DNA of 64,000 bases from Apiosordaria backusii (lineage: Eukaryota; Ascomycota; Sordariomycetes; Sordariales; Lasiosphaeriaceae): the NCBI GenBank assembly GCA_030549205.1, contig JAUKTV010000009.1:930001-994000 (forward strand). The letters run 5' to 3'. A program made the position numbers and the translations under genes. A model generated the notes under the pieces. The model ran no database searches and was not told where the DNA came from. It worked only from the letters and a program-made list of their open reading frames with translations. Shown one piece after another: positions 10,351 to 21,669 of the stretch (the first letter of the stretch is position 1; the number at the start of each line of letters is the position of its first letter).

Positions 10351-10644
10351 TTGTTGTCGTTCTCGTGGTTGCCTGGCGACTTCACCATTTAGGTACCTCA
10401 CCACCATCATCTTGTTCCTACATTCCGAAACCAGCGACAACAGGCGAACAGCCGGGAAAGAAAACTACACACCAAACATCTCTCTGCTTTCAATATTCTA
10501 CCACTTTTTCTCTGCAGTCTCAGAAGTAGTATTTGACGCTGAGCGTGTATTAGAACCCAAGAATGAAACTATTCCAATTATTTTCACAATAAATTCCTCC
10601 AAATCCGTACACTTTCCGTTCTCCTCTAAGGTCAAGGATTATCC

Positions 10645-11253
10645 TCAATCCAAATCCTCCACAACAACCATCCTCCCCCTTTTCAACTCCCCACCCCCAA
10701 CATCATCATCATCATCACCATCCTCATCAACATCCACCAACCCCCCAACAGGCTCACCCACCACATCATCCAACCTAACAACATCATACTTTTTCCCACC
10801 ACCAACAACCCCCCCACCATTGTTCTCAGTAGTAGGCTTGTCGCCGATCTTGCCATATCTATCAATCCTGTGACCGCGCCTACCGGAAGAAGAAGAAGAA
10901 GAAGAAGAGGAAACACTCCCCAGGGGTCTCGTAACAGCGACGCTGCCCCCTCTGGCTCGGCCTAGCATCTCCATGAGGTCCATCCCCGCCATCATCCCGT
11001 TTCTTTTCTCGTGTGGGTGGTGATGTTCATGCTGGAGAACTCGGCCGGGAAAAGGGGTGTAAGTATCGCGGGGGTGGTTACGGGGATGGTTGTAGGTTGT
11101 GTAATCCCATGAGGGTGTGGTGGTGTGGGTTGCTGTCCAGGAGATTATGCATAAAAGGAGGATGAGGTAGAAGGCTGGGAGGGGGAAGAGGGTTCTTCTT
11201 CGCTGTCGGGAGGTGAGGGGGGTGAATCTTCCCCTTCCTCTGCTGGGGGGCAT
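10645..11253 (-). CDS. hypothetical single-pass membrane protein
   Basis: 202 codons read from MPPSRGRGRF. A basic N-terminus precedes one strong hydrophobic segment (LFPLPAFYLILLLCIISWTA, about residues 21-40), so it is probably a type II anchored or signal-anchored protein. The lumenal part is His/Pro-rich, then has a nine-serine run and a Gly- and Asp-rich tail (DEDGDDDDDVGGGE). No domain is recognised. The frame extends 36 codons further upstream, but this ATG fits the membrane topology best. Codon bias and the anchor support a real gene; the repetitive tail is a weak point. Confidence 0.5.
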   Translation of the reverse strand: MPPSRGRGRFTPLTSRQRRRTLFPLPAFYLILLLCIISWTATHTTTPSWDYTTYNHPRNHPRDTYTPFPGRVLQHEHHHPHEKRNGMMAGMDLMEMLGRARGGSVAVTRPLGSVSSSSSSSSSGRRGHRIDRYGKIGDKPTTENNGGGVVGGGKKYDVVRLDDVVGEPVGGLVDVDEDGDDDDDVGGGELKRGRMVVVEDLD

Positions 11254-12975
11254 GGCTTGCTTGCTTACGGTGGATGATTTTGTAATTTCTGGCGGAGGTG
11301 GCAGCGAGGATATAATACAATAGGTAGTTTGAAAGGAAACTGGATATATACAGAATTTCAATGCTGAGAGGAAAATTGGGGGGGGGGGGGGGGGGATGGA
11401 GAGCGGTATTTACATGCTTTAATGAAATAGACAGAAGATAAACACAGCACACTGAAGTAAACCGAAGATGAGAAACAAGTCAATTGAAAAAAAAAACATT
11501 AGAAACTAGACAACCCGCACAAGTGAAAAGCTCCTTCCGGCTCTCAGATATCATAGAGATTGCCAGTGCTTGCTTGCTTGCATCCAACCCTCAAAGCCCT
11601 GGAAACTCAGCACGCACACAGGTATGTACATACATATTCTGCCCACCCTGCGCCATCTCTTTTTCGACAGGATGAATGAGCCCCAAACAGCTAAATCAGA
11701 CGATCAGCAAGCACTTTGCGCACAGCCAGGACTTTTTGGAATGAACCCCCATGCGAAGCTGACATCAGATGCATGTCACCAGTTCCCCTGAGCAAGCTTG
11801 ATGAGAGTCTGAACTCGAACAAAGCAGCAGTGTCATCTGTTGTTCTGGTGCTTGGTTGTTTGCGCTTAGGTCGTCCTGCAGCCAGCCAGCCAGCCAGCCA
11901 GCCACTCAACCCCCTTGATTTGCAGACCCACTTTCCGAATCGGGAAGGCAGATATCTTGCTCTGACTTACACGACCGACCACCAAACAAACAAAACATCA
12001 AGGTCCAAGTCAACAAGTAAAATAAGTCCACATATATTGCTTTTAAATTCCCCCAAATATCCCAGAATATTCTTGACAAGCGTTCACCCACCGAAAATTA
12101 TACTACAACTACCAAATAGGTCAGGGCCTGTAAACCTCTCTCAGCAACAGAAAACCATCAAAAACAACCCCTCCCCGCCAGAAAACTAACTGTGTGTTCA
12201 AGCAGTCTGCTTTGACATCCTTCTCTCTTCCTTCCGCAGAAATGAATCTTCTTGGTGGGTATCAACCAAACCAATTCAGCCACACAGCAAAACAGACAAA
12301 AAAAAAAAAAACCATGAAACACCAAAAACCAACAAATCGAAGAAAGCAAAGAGCCCCCCCAAAGAGGTGAACAATATGTGTCTGATATGAACCATTAAGG
12401 TGGATGTAAAATTTGGAATCATGTCGAACCATGATCAACCTAAAGGCAATAAATAAAAGCGTAAGCCTGTCTTCCCATCTAATAAAACATATGGGTAAAA
12501 CGAGCCAGATTTCCACTGTCCCCTTTCCCCCAAGAAGATTGATCCAATGGAACTCCCCCTCCAATAAACGCCAAACAATGTTTGTATAAATGATGTAGAA
12601 TCAAATGCTCGTATGTTGACCAAACCAAACCAAAAATTAACGAGGCCTTATATACGGTAAAAATATTACCAGAAAACAAACCTTTTTTGGCTGATGAAAA
12701 TGCCAGAAAATAAAGTCGCTAAATGCTGATCGATCAAAAATGTCTGTCGAAATGTGCTGTAGGTATGTACGTATATGTGTGTGTGTGTGATGAGATGGCT
12801 GATAGATAATGGATATTGAAGGATGGGTAAGAATCGTAATGATATGTGAGAATCGAGTGATGGTGGTGTGTAGGTGGTGTAAAACTATGATTCAATGTTT
12901 CGAGCCGCAGTCAGTCGGGTGATGTGATAAAGAAGACCCCAAGCTCGAGTCGCCAGACTTGTGCGAGCGAGGCGC
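11254..12975. other. intergenic, AT-richer, with microsatellites
   Basis: No gene is supported. The region holds the G18 run, a CAGC tetranucleotide repeat at 11878-11904 and a short GT repeat near 12776-12788. The end nearest 12975 is the 3' flank of the DUF1765 gene. Confidence 0.6.
11378..11395 (+). repeat. G18 homopolymer
   Basis: An uninterrupted run of 18 G lies about 125 nt upstream of the preceding minus-strand start codon. Confidence 0.95.
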
Positions 12976-15900
12976 CTAACCTCGCTGCCGCATCCCAAGT
13001 CCATCGACTCCGAGAATCGGGATCTCAACCTCGGCCAACCCCAGCACGCCCTCGTCCCGTCGGCGATCCACAAAACTGTTGCACTCATTGATGACAATGG
13101 CCCACTCAGCCAGCGCTCGCCCGGTGTACACCGCACCCGAGGCAAAGGCACCCGTAGGTTTCTCAGCACGGATGGCTGGCGCAGGTGGGCGTACCATCCC
13201 CCTCGCAACATCAAACGAACGACCACGCTCAGATTCGTAGCCATCAAAACTCATGTGCCGAAGAGGAGACGGCCTGGCGTGTCTCTCGTCTTCACTGTCC
13301 GAGGCGACCGCCGTGACGTTGATGCTGAGAGACAACCGGCGCTTGGAGCTCTCCATAGACTTTCTGGGTGGTTCATCCACGACGGACAGGGGCCGGGCAT
13401 TGCGAGCCTCGCTGATCAAGCCAGTTTGCAAAAGACCGCTGACACGGCGAGTCTCGGGTGGAAGGCCAGGAGCAATAGGCGGTGGGCTGTCGCTGCGAAA
13501 GACAAGGCTATCGGTCTGGTAGTTGCCAACGTCGTTGAGCGCTGCAGAGCGAGCGCTGACTCTCGCTTGAGCAGGCGCAGGAAGTCGGGGTCGGGTCAGG
13601 ATCCGGTCCCGTGTAGGGCCCAGTGGCATTGGCTGCCCTCCAGGTCCAGTTTGCCATGTGAGAGCAAACCGAAAGACATACGTGGCGGCCTCATAGATGG
13701 GGGAAGAGCCTGTAGTTGACACAGAGTCGGTAGACAATGTGGCACTATGGCCAGGTCTCTTCGGCGGTGGAGGAGGTCCCTGTCGAGGCCCCGTCCGCGC
13801 AGCAGCCGTCTCGCGGCGAGCTTGTTCCAGCTCCTCGTCCCAAGTTCGCTTGGGATCCGCGGCCCGTCCATTCTGCGAAGAGTTGAAAGGCAAGACCTTG
13901 CCCAGGATAGACAACCTCTTCTTGAAAGACGACACATCGCCATCGTCCTTACCATCGCCAACCGAAGTGCCTCCGTTGATCCCGAATGTGCCAGCATAAT
14001 CAACAAGCTGATCCGACCCTGGGAATGAGCTCGAAAACGAATCAAAGCCGAGCTTCATGGACCGCTGTGGCGGCTGAACTTCCGTTCGGATGATCAGAAA
14101 CCGCTTGCCAGGTGTGGGATGAGCAGGCGCTGTTGAGGGTTGCACCTTGCCCCTCATGTCAGCATCTGCCTTGAGCCAAAGATAATGAGCCCAGATCGTT
14201 CTGAGCCGCTGTGAGACGGTGAGGAAGATTTTGCTACCCAGTCGTGTTAGTATTTTGCCACTGAGCTCGCAAAGAAGATATCTTACCTGTTGACCTCACT
14301 GGCGCTGCCCGAGTCCCTGCAAATACGCCAGCAAAGCAGGCGCATGTAATAGGCACGAACCATAGGGCACCAATGATTGAAGAATTTGGAAAAGAACTCC
14401 TCTGTCAACAGCCACTCCATACACAACGCCTCCTTGCGTGCTGGATCCGAAGTAATGGCATCCCAGACCGAGTAGAGGAAAGAGAGAACCCTAATCTCAG
14501 ACATGGTGTTGTTGGACTCGGCCATCATTTTGCCAACCTCGAGCCAAAAAGGCCAGTCGATGTAGTTGACAAAGGGAGCGGTACTTCCAAATTCCAGGTA
14601 TCTCGGCTGACCAATCTCGTCTGCTGGCGAGGCCGCGGGACTGCCATTGACCGTGTTCTGGAATGTATCCAGCGCCACCAGCATCTCCTCCAGGAAATCG
14701 CACAGCATAAAGCACGAAGCCTGGTCAAAACGCGGTGTCCTCTTTGCCGCTGCTTTCGAAATGGCAGCAAAGGCTTCAGCAAACGTATGCTTAATCTCGT
14801 GGTTCACGCCAACAGCATTTTCGGACAGCACGTCCTTGAGCAGAACAATGAGCCGGTTCTCGTCCATCCCTTTGAGAACGTTGCTAGGCACAGGGATGCC
14901 AGTCAGGGTGGCGTCCGCGCCGTGAATGCTGTCGGAAATCGGAGGGCCAAGCATGGCATCGATCGAGGCCTGTCGGTGAATGGTGCTATCCAGAACCGAC
15001 AAAACCTGAGCGTGTACCAAGACGAAGGCCGGCGACCGCGCCTTTTCCACCAGCGGGAGTCCCTCGAAAATGAACTGCTCAGAGAGCACGTGGAAGTACT
15101 TGCAAAAGATGAAGAACAGGTCCGTCTCACCACCACGCCATCTCGATACCCATGGGCCGTGCCATGGGATCTTGGCTGGCATCAGTGGGAGTTTTGCCGC
15201 AAGTCGCAGCTTATCGCCCAATGTCTTTACAGACGACCAGCCCAGCTTGTGCAGATGCTCGGGGTAGAGCGCGAGAATATCTTCGCTCTCGCCCTTGCTC
15301 CGCCTCGGCAGACCAAACTCATCCGCCACTCTTCGCAAGATATCCGCATTCAGCCCCCAGAGACGCACCAGAACGTCGGCGATACCGGGCACGAAGAAGA
15401 ATGCATAGGCACACGCCTTGCCGCACCAATTGACCAAGCTTAGAGGGGCGTGCCGGAGTGACATTTTCTCCACTACCAGCGCCATTTGTGTTGTCAAATT
15501 GTTCACAAACATGGTGCGCACATTGTGCTCAGCCGACTCGGTCAAAAGCGAGTCCCCATCGCTCCCAATTGTTGAGGCAGTGTTCGACCTCGCCCGGACT
15601 TTCTCCTCTGGGGATCGCTCAGCCAAAGGCTGAAACTGGCTGGTGCATGTCCTCCACTCTGGCCGCATCATGATCATGGTGGCGGCCTCGAGTAGAGTTG
15701 GCCTGTCGACACCAGCAACCGGCTGCAGGACCGGAAACTGGACACCTAACGCGGCAATGCCGGGAGCAAGCCCATATCCACCGGCCAACAGTCTCGAATG
15801 CCCAGCATCCAGCATGGACAAGAGACCATTCCACCACTTGTTCAAGATGGTCGCTCTCCGATCAATATCCTCGGAGCTTAATACCGACCTGCTCGAATTT

Positions 15901-17245
15901 GATGGGTGGTGCGAGGTGCTTTTCAGAAATGGCATCAGAACGCCTCTTACAACGTCCATTCGCGTCGAGGTCGTGGGCCTCGCAGCAAACCTGGCAAATT
16001 CGCCATCGAGGGTTCGGAAGGTGCCCCAGAGGGGGTCGCGAGACGTCGGATGTGGCATTGTAATGTTGGTATCGGCTGTGCCTTGGGAGGCAATTTCAGA
16101 AGAGGCGCTGGTTGTCGCAGTGGTTTCCGTGTCCAAATCCGACTCTAATGACGAAGTCCGGTGGGAAGAGCTGCGAGAGGGTGCTGATTCCACGTCGGCA
16201 AAAGCATTGTTGTTTGCAACAGTCGCAGATTTGGACAAGTTGGAAGGGGCAAGGGTGCTTTTGACCGGGGCGGGCTTGACACTGGGCGCAGCTGTCGCAG
16301 GGCTGGCGGAATCAGAGTCACTTGATCTGGAACTCTTGATGGAAGACGAGGTGGAAAGGGAGAGCGGGGACGATGTTCTAGAAAACACGCTTTGAGGTTT
16401 TTGTTTTATCCTTGTCAGATACACACTGGCACGGCCGAAGACACGGCTTGTACTATTGCTGCTCTGTGGCTCGGAGGCCGAGTCGCGAGATGAATCACAA
16501 TCTGATCGTGCCCGAGTTCGCAGCGTCAACCTGGATTTAACAGGCGATTTTTTTCTTTCTGTTGAGGGCTCACGGCTCTCATGTCGGAGCCGCTCTGGGG
16601 TCGTTGGCGGTGAAGGGGATCGAGATGTTGAAATCCAGGACTTTTTCGCAAAATCGGCAAAGGACTCGACAGTCCTAGACCTTTCAAGCTGGTTGCCCTC
16701 CCCGAGATCATCCGTTGACACGGTCACATTGTTCTTGGTCACTCGTTGTTGGGACAGCTCCTGGGTCGTTGGCACGTCTGAAGTCGACTTTGAGCTCGGC
16801 AGCCACGAGAGCGGCCGGTCAATCATTGATTTGCTCCGGCTGCGGCCGTGCTTCTCGTCCCGCGGAACAGCCGCCACGGTGGGCACGGTGCTGGTGTTGT
16901 TGCGGTGGTGGCTGTTGTCGATGTTGGTGGTGGTAGTGGTGGTGGATATTGACTTTTTTGGTTCAGCGCGAGCTTCGGTGGATGCGATTGGTAGCAGCCT
17001 CGTCTCGGGAGCAGTAACGACAGTAGCGGTGGGCTTTACTGGGCGAACAGACAGCGATTCGATCTTGTCGCTGCAAAAACTGAAGGATCTCTTGAATTCG
17101 GGAGAAAAGTCAAAATCAAACGAGGGAATGTCAAACTCGGGATCGGAGGGGGGAAGGCTCGGAAGTTCCTTGTTGGTGTTGGCAGGCTGGCGCAAGGTAG
17201 CATCGGGCCTGGTGAGCTTGGGCGGGGTTTTGGTGGTGGTGGTGG

Positions 17246-17276
<31 letters not shown>

Positions 17277-17387
17277 GAGGATGCCGGGAGCAGGCAGCAA
17301 GTGTGGTGTAGAGTGTGAGCGGTGAAAAGGCAATGGCGTGCTGGTGTCCACAGCTTTGGCCGTCATGGTCAGTGTCGGACCACTCAT
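12976..17387 (-). CDS. DUF1765-domain protein, 1452 aa
   Basis: Exons 17387-14287 and 14233-12976; the 53-nt intron has a TACTAAC branch. The N-terminal 450 residues are disordered: Ser/Thr-rich with a poly-Ser run encoded by an AGC repeat, and many RSxS sites suggesting phosphorylation. A helical core follows (about residues 460-1060), beginning near DPLWGTFRTLDGEF and including ATILNKWWNGLLSMLD, LVNWCGKACAYAFFFVPGIA and PFWLEVGKMMAESNNTMSEI. This matches the fungal DUF1765 family, whose role is unknown. The splice joins EVNS to KIFLTVSQRLRTIWAHYLW. The C-terminal 390 residues are again disordered with an insert (YVFRFALTWQTGPGGQPMPL). No transmembrane segments are evident. Family assignment comes from recall of conserved segments, not a search. 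Confidence 0.8.
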
Positions 17388-20300
17388 TGCTCTGTCTCAA
17401 ACAGCTGGTCCTGTCGACTCCGTGGATTGCAGTGGTTCGCCAACAGGGGTGTTTGGTGCCGTGTCTGCCGGAAAACCTGCTGGCAACCCTCGCAGTCAGG
17501 GAATACTGCAACTCTGCTGCCTCGATCTGCCCCGATCCCCCCTCAAAACATGGTCCTTCTTTTCGCTTTGATTAACGGGATGATGACGACGCTATGCGAA
17601 TGTCCTGTCTCTCGGTCAGACAGAGCGGCGATGGCGATGTGTAGATGACGGGAATCCGAGCCTTGGCGGGTCCGGCGAGCAGCTTGGACGTAACGAAAGA
17701 CGTCAACGTAAAGTCGTGGTGCAGGCGATGTGCAACAGTCGAGGAAAGAGAAAAAAAATCACAGGCTGAGGATTGGCTGCGGGCAAGGCCCCAGGCGAGA
17801 TCAGGGCAGACACGATTTATTAATATCGAAGCTGCATTTGACGAGACCAGGCTCAGCTTGACTCGCGACTCCACGGCCTGTGGAGATTGTCAGTCGCGCG
17901 CTCAACCAGGCCAGGAACTTGGCAGCTTGACAGGAGAGTGATGCAAATTGGGACGAGCAACGGGCCAGTGCGGCCAGCCTAGTGTAGTGCCCCCTGTATA
18001 TACATACACCTGCTGTACAGCTCTTCCGGGCAGGCAATTGTTGACGTCGATCTTTGGAGAGGTGTGATAATTCTTGAACCATGTGCAGACGAGGCGGCAT
18101 GGCGCCCCTCCACAGTCCACAATTTGCTGGAGCCTTGAAAAGAATACGGGAGAAACCTGGAACGGAGCACATCAAGATCCATAAAACAGCAAACCACTCT
18201 CAAAACACAACCGTGCCTGTGCTCGGATGGTTCAAGATGCATTCGAGACGAACAGGTGGTTTGGGTGGTGATGGATGGGACGAGGCGGCCACACCGAGGA
18301 GGCTACGGGTGTGCTGAAGGGGGATGTTCCTGGCAGTCTGGCAATTGAATTGGGGGCTGCGCCAAGGAGGCTGGGCGACCGATCCGCTGCAGGAGCCGGA
18401 TGGACCTGGTTCCCAGTTAGTGTAGTGTACGAGCAGAGCTTTGGAGTCGTCGAGTCACGGATTGTGTTGTTCATGACCCAATCCTTTGGAAATCCAAATC
18501 CAGAAGCATCGAAAAGTCAGGTACCGGGGAACAAGGCTACCATGTTGTGCTAGGTGGGCAGGTATACGGATAACAATTTATGCCAAGGCATAAAAACTGC
18601 AGCGATGCTGGTCCAGCTGAACAAAGTCGCCATGTTTGTTAGATACCCCACTCTGAGCATGAACTTCAGTTGACTCCCGTCGAGTGGATAGAAACGCACC
18701 GACGAGCTGTATAATGTGCGGTGAATGGTCTGATATGTTTTTTGTTTTATAAACCTTCTGTTCTTGAGGGCTGACAATCACAGCGTCGCATCAATACCAC
18801 CCAATACGACTCGGCCTGGGGAACCTGGCACCTTAACTCAGTGATGACGAAAGACAGGATCGGGGGCCGATCAAACAATCTGCCCAAAACAAACCGGAAT
18901 CCGACAGCATGGGTCGGAAACGGGATTGGAAACCTTCCTTCTGAACGTCAACACTCGACCCTTCAACCAATTTTTCCAGCTTCCAACATCCTCAACCGCC
19001 ACGTGTGGAAGCAGGAAAACAAGCTCTTTGCTAAAAGCCCAAACGGCCTTTAAGAAGCCTGGCCAGCGGGTTAGGCAATTCACATCATCATAAAAAAGGG
19101 CGATCTTCCAGACGGTATCTCCCGCAACCACTGAGGAGCTTCAGAAATCTGAGACCTACATATGTATACATGTATACACTGAAACTAAGACCCTTTTGCA
19201 GGCAAGCAATTAAAGGCGCGACGCGTCTAAAAGGCGCGGGTTGTATGAGTTTTCAGTTCAAAAGTGCCTTGCGCCTCTTGCTGCACGAGATGCAGCGACG
19301 TCACGCCGCCCGCCACCTTCAAGTGTTTGACTGGCAGATACTGGTTCCCAACCTTCGGAATGTCCTGTTATGTCAGCTCAGCCTAGAAGCACGATGCGTT
19401 GGCCAGAAAGCCACGGTACTGGGCAGCTGAAAGTCATGCAACAGATGTTACAGTGCATCCAGTCTACAGAAGCGGTTGTGGTCATCCGTATATCGACGCA
19501 TCGGTCGACTTCGGTTTTTGAAACCGCTTTGCGCCGTGTTCTGGAGAATCCGGAGCCGTTGTTGACAATTAGCCATTTTAGTGTGGCCTTGTCGGGTGAA
19601 AAGGGGCTAAAAAGGGGTCTCCCGTCTCCAAAAGTCTCACCACCAAACCAAGCTAAAGAAAAAAACGAGCCAGCGCCAGATCTTGAACCGCGCGCTCCCG
19701 TCGTGGAGGCGTCTTCCTAACACGCTAATCCAATGTCAACACCCGAATTCGGGTAGCTCCTGCATTAGTCTTGCACATGCCACGCCGGTGCCAAAAAAAA
19801 AAGACGAGAAAAAAAAAGTCTTGGGCCGCCTAGAAGGGAAGCGAAAAGAAGCAACCAACACACCGCCGCGTCCTACCATTCACGATGGATCTTCACGATA
19901 GCGCCTACCCACAACCAGATCCTCGGCGTCATCTTTCCGCCCATCCGCCTGACAGGCCTCTAACTCGATTATCGATACGATTACCGAAAAATGTTACGTT
20001 GACATCTGATAAACCCAAAGGACAACCCCCGGCGGCAATCACGGCAAGTAACAAAAAAGTCTTCATCTCGCTGAACACCGCATGGGTGTTGTGCTAGCGT
20101 AGGCCATCCTACATCCAGCCAGAGAATCATCATGCAGGTCTCGGGCTGGGGCTGTATCTCGTATACCTCTCTTTTCACTTCCAGTTACCGATTTTTGTTC
20201 GACCTTACCGCTTTCTTCATGCTGTGTCCCCGGGCCGTGCGTTCGGGCTCAGCGAATTCTCTTTGCGTGGGGGGAAACCAGACCCTATGTGCGCCTACCT

Positions 20301-21669
20301 GTAGGTATGCCACACTGCCTACCTAATGTGAACACTTCAGGTGAGACAACCTGAAGCCTCCAGAACGCCATCATCATCAACCTGAGACTGAAGATACGCG
20401 CGGCCCCGCGCGCGCGATAATCACAATAACACCAACATTACTCACCGGTTTATGTCCAACGGAACCTCGGAAGAAAACTGAAAGAAGGTCATCACGAAAA
20501 GCGCCATGTCTCGGGCTTTATTCTTTGGGCAGCTTGCGGACTCCGACAATGGGGCACGACAACGGGAACGTTTCACTTTGATATTACCCTTAGTCAACAA
20601 ACCTCCGTCGCGGACTTTTTCTTCAGAAACGTTTCACTCACCGGTTGGGCATGTGACTTTCTTCAGAGCCAGTTATCTATCCGTGCTCTTAGACATCCTT
20701 AACTGTGTACCGGTAGATTTCTCCGAGCCCCGAGGCACAAGCAAAATTCTCCGAGGGAGATGTCGACTTGAAAAGTACTTTAGCAGCATGTCTAACCGTG
20801 AAAAGAACCAGTCATGACCACCCCCCCCCCCCCCCGGTTATGGAACCGTTTAGTATACCGTTCGTAGCTGGTCAAAACTGTGCCGTAACTGGTCGTAACC
20901 GGTTTGTTACCGTTCACCGACTAGTCTATCCGTCAGACGGTCAACGAGTCAACTAGGCACCGAAGAGTACTGACTTGCGGGTCAACGAACAATCTAGTGT
21001 GTGTTCCGTTGACATTTTGACGGGCACACAACTCACCGCCACCGCCAACCGCCGGGAGACTACCAAAAGCCGTTGAGAACAACGGAAGAAAGAAACAGGC
21101 CTACATACCAACACCCTGATAGCATGAAACTAGAAGAAGACCAGAAAAAAAACCGCCAAAACGGGGCGGCGCCGGGACCTAACTAGTATTTAGTACTGCT
21201 CCGTCAAATAGATCGATGGTTCGATGTGGGCTTGACAGTATGGTAGCGCCTACAATCGTTAGAAAACGAAATTCTCGAGCTGTATACTCATAACAACACA
21301 ATGAGAGACTTTTGAAGAGGAACCATCAGCAGCAAACTACCTGTTTTTTACCAAAAGAGGTATATTATCGATTTGTATCTGTTCCCTAACAACAAACCGA
21401 GAAGTCTTCTACATTCGAGCGACTTCAACATGCCTACCTACTACCCAAATAAAGAATCTCAAAACGGAATTGGCATTAAAAGTCTCAAAACCCGCATCTG
21501 TGAAAAAGAAAAAAAAAATACCATGATATAATGCAAGCAAAAAGGTATAACCACACCCGCGCGCCTTCTATCTAGACGAACGCCAGCCATCCATATCTAA
21601 CCCATCTAATCCAATCCCAGCCCCTTCTCAAAAACCCACAGCCCCCTTACACGACATAAACAACCCCCC
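17388..21669. other. 4.3-kb gene-free region
   Basis: The start is the promoter and 5' flank of the DUF1765 gene and the end is the 3' flank of the CYP505 gene. Between them no ORF has convincing bias or domain. There is a C15 run at 20821-20835 and a GC-only alternating stretch at 20397-20416. A zone of repeated ACCGTT/CTGGTC words lies at 20836-20960. No transposon ends are visible. Confidence 0.55.
20821..20835 (+). repeat. C15 homopolymer
   Basis: An uninterrupted run of 15 C lies in the gene-free region and is followed directly by a zone of degenerate ACCGTT/CTGGTC words. Confidence 0.9.

Noticed and set aside
14373..17325. Long plus-strand ORFs (356, 250 and 289 aa) opposite the DUF1765 gene
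   Set aside because: No domain; they follow the codon structure of the minus-strand gene.
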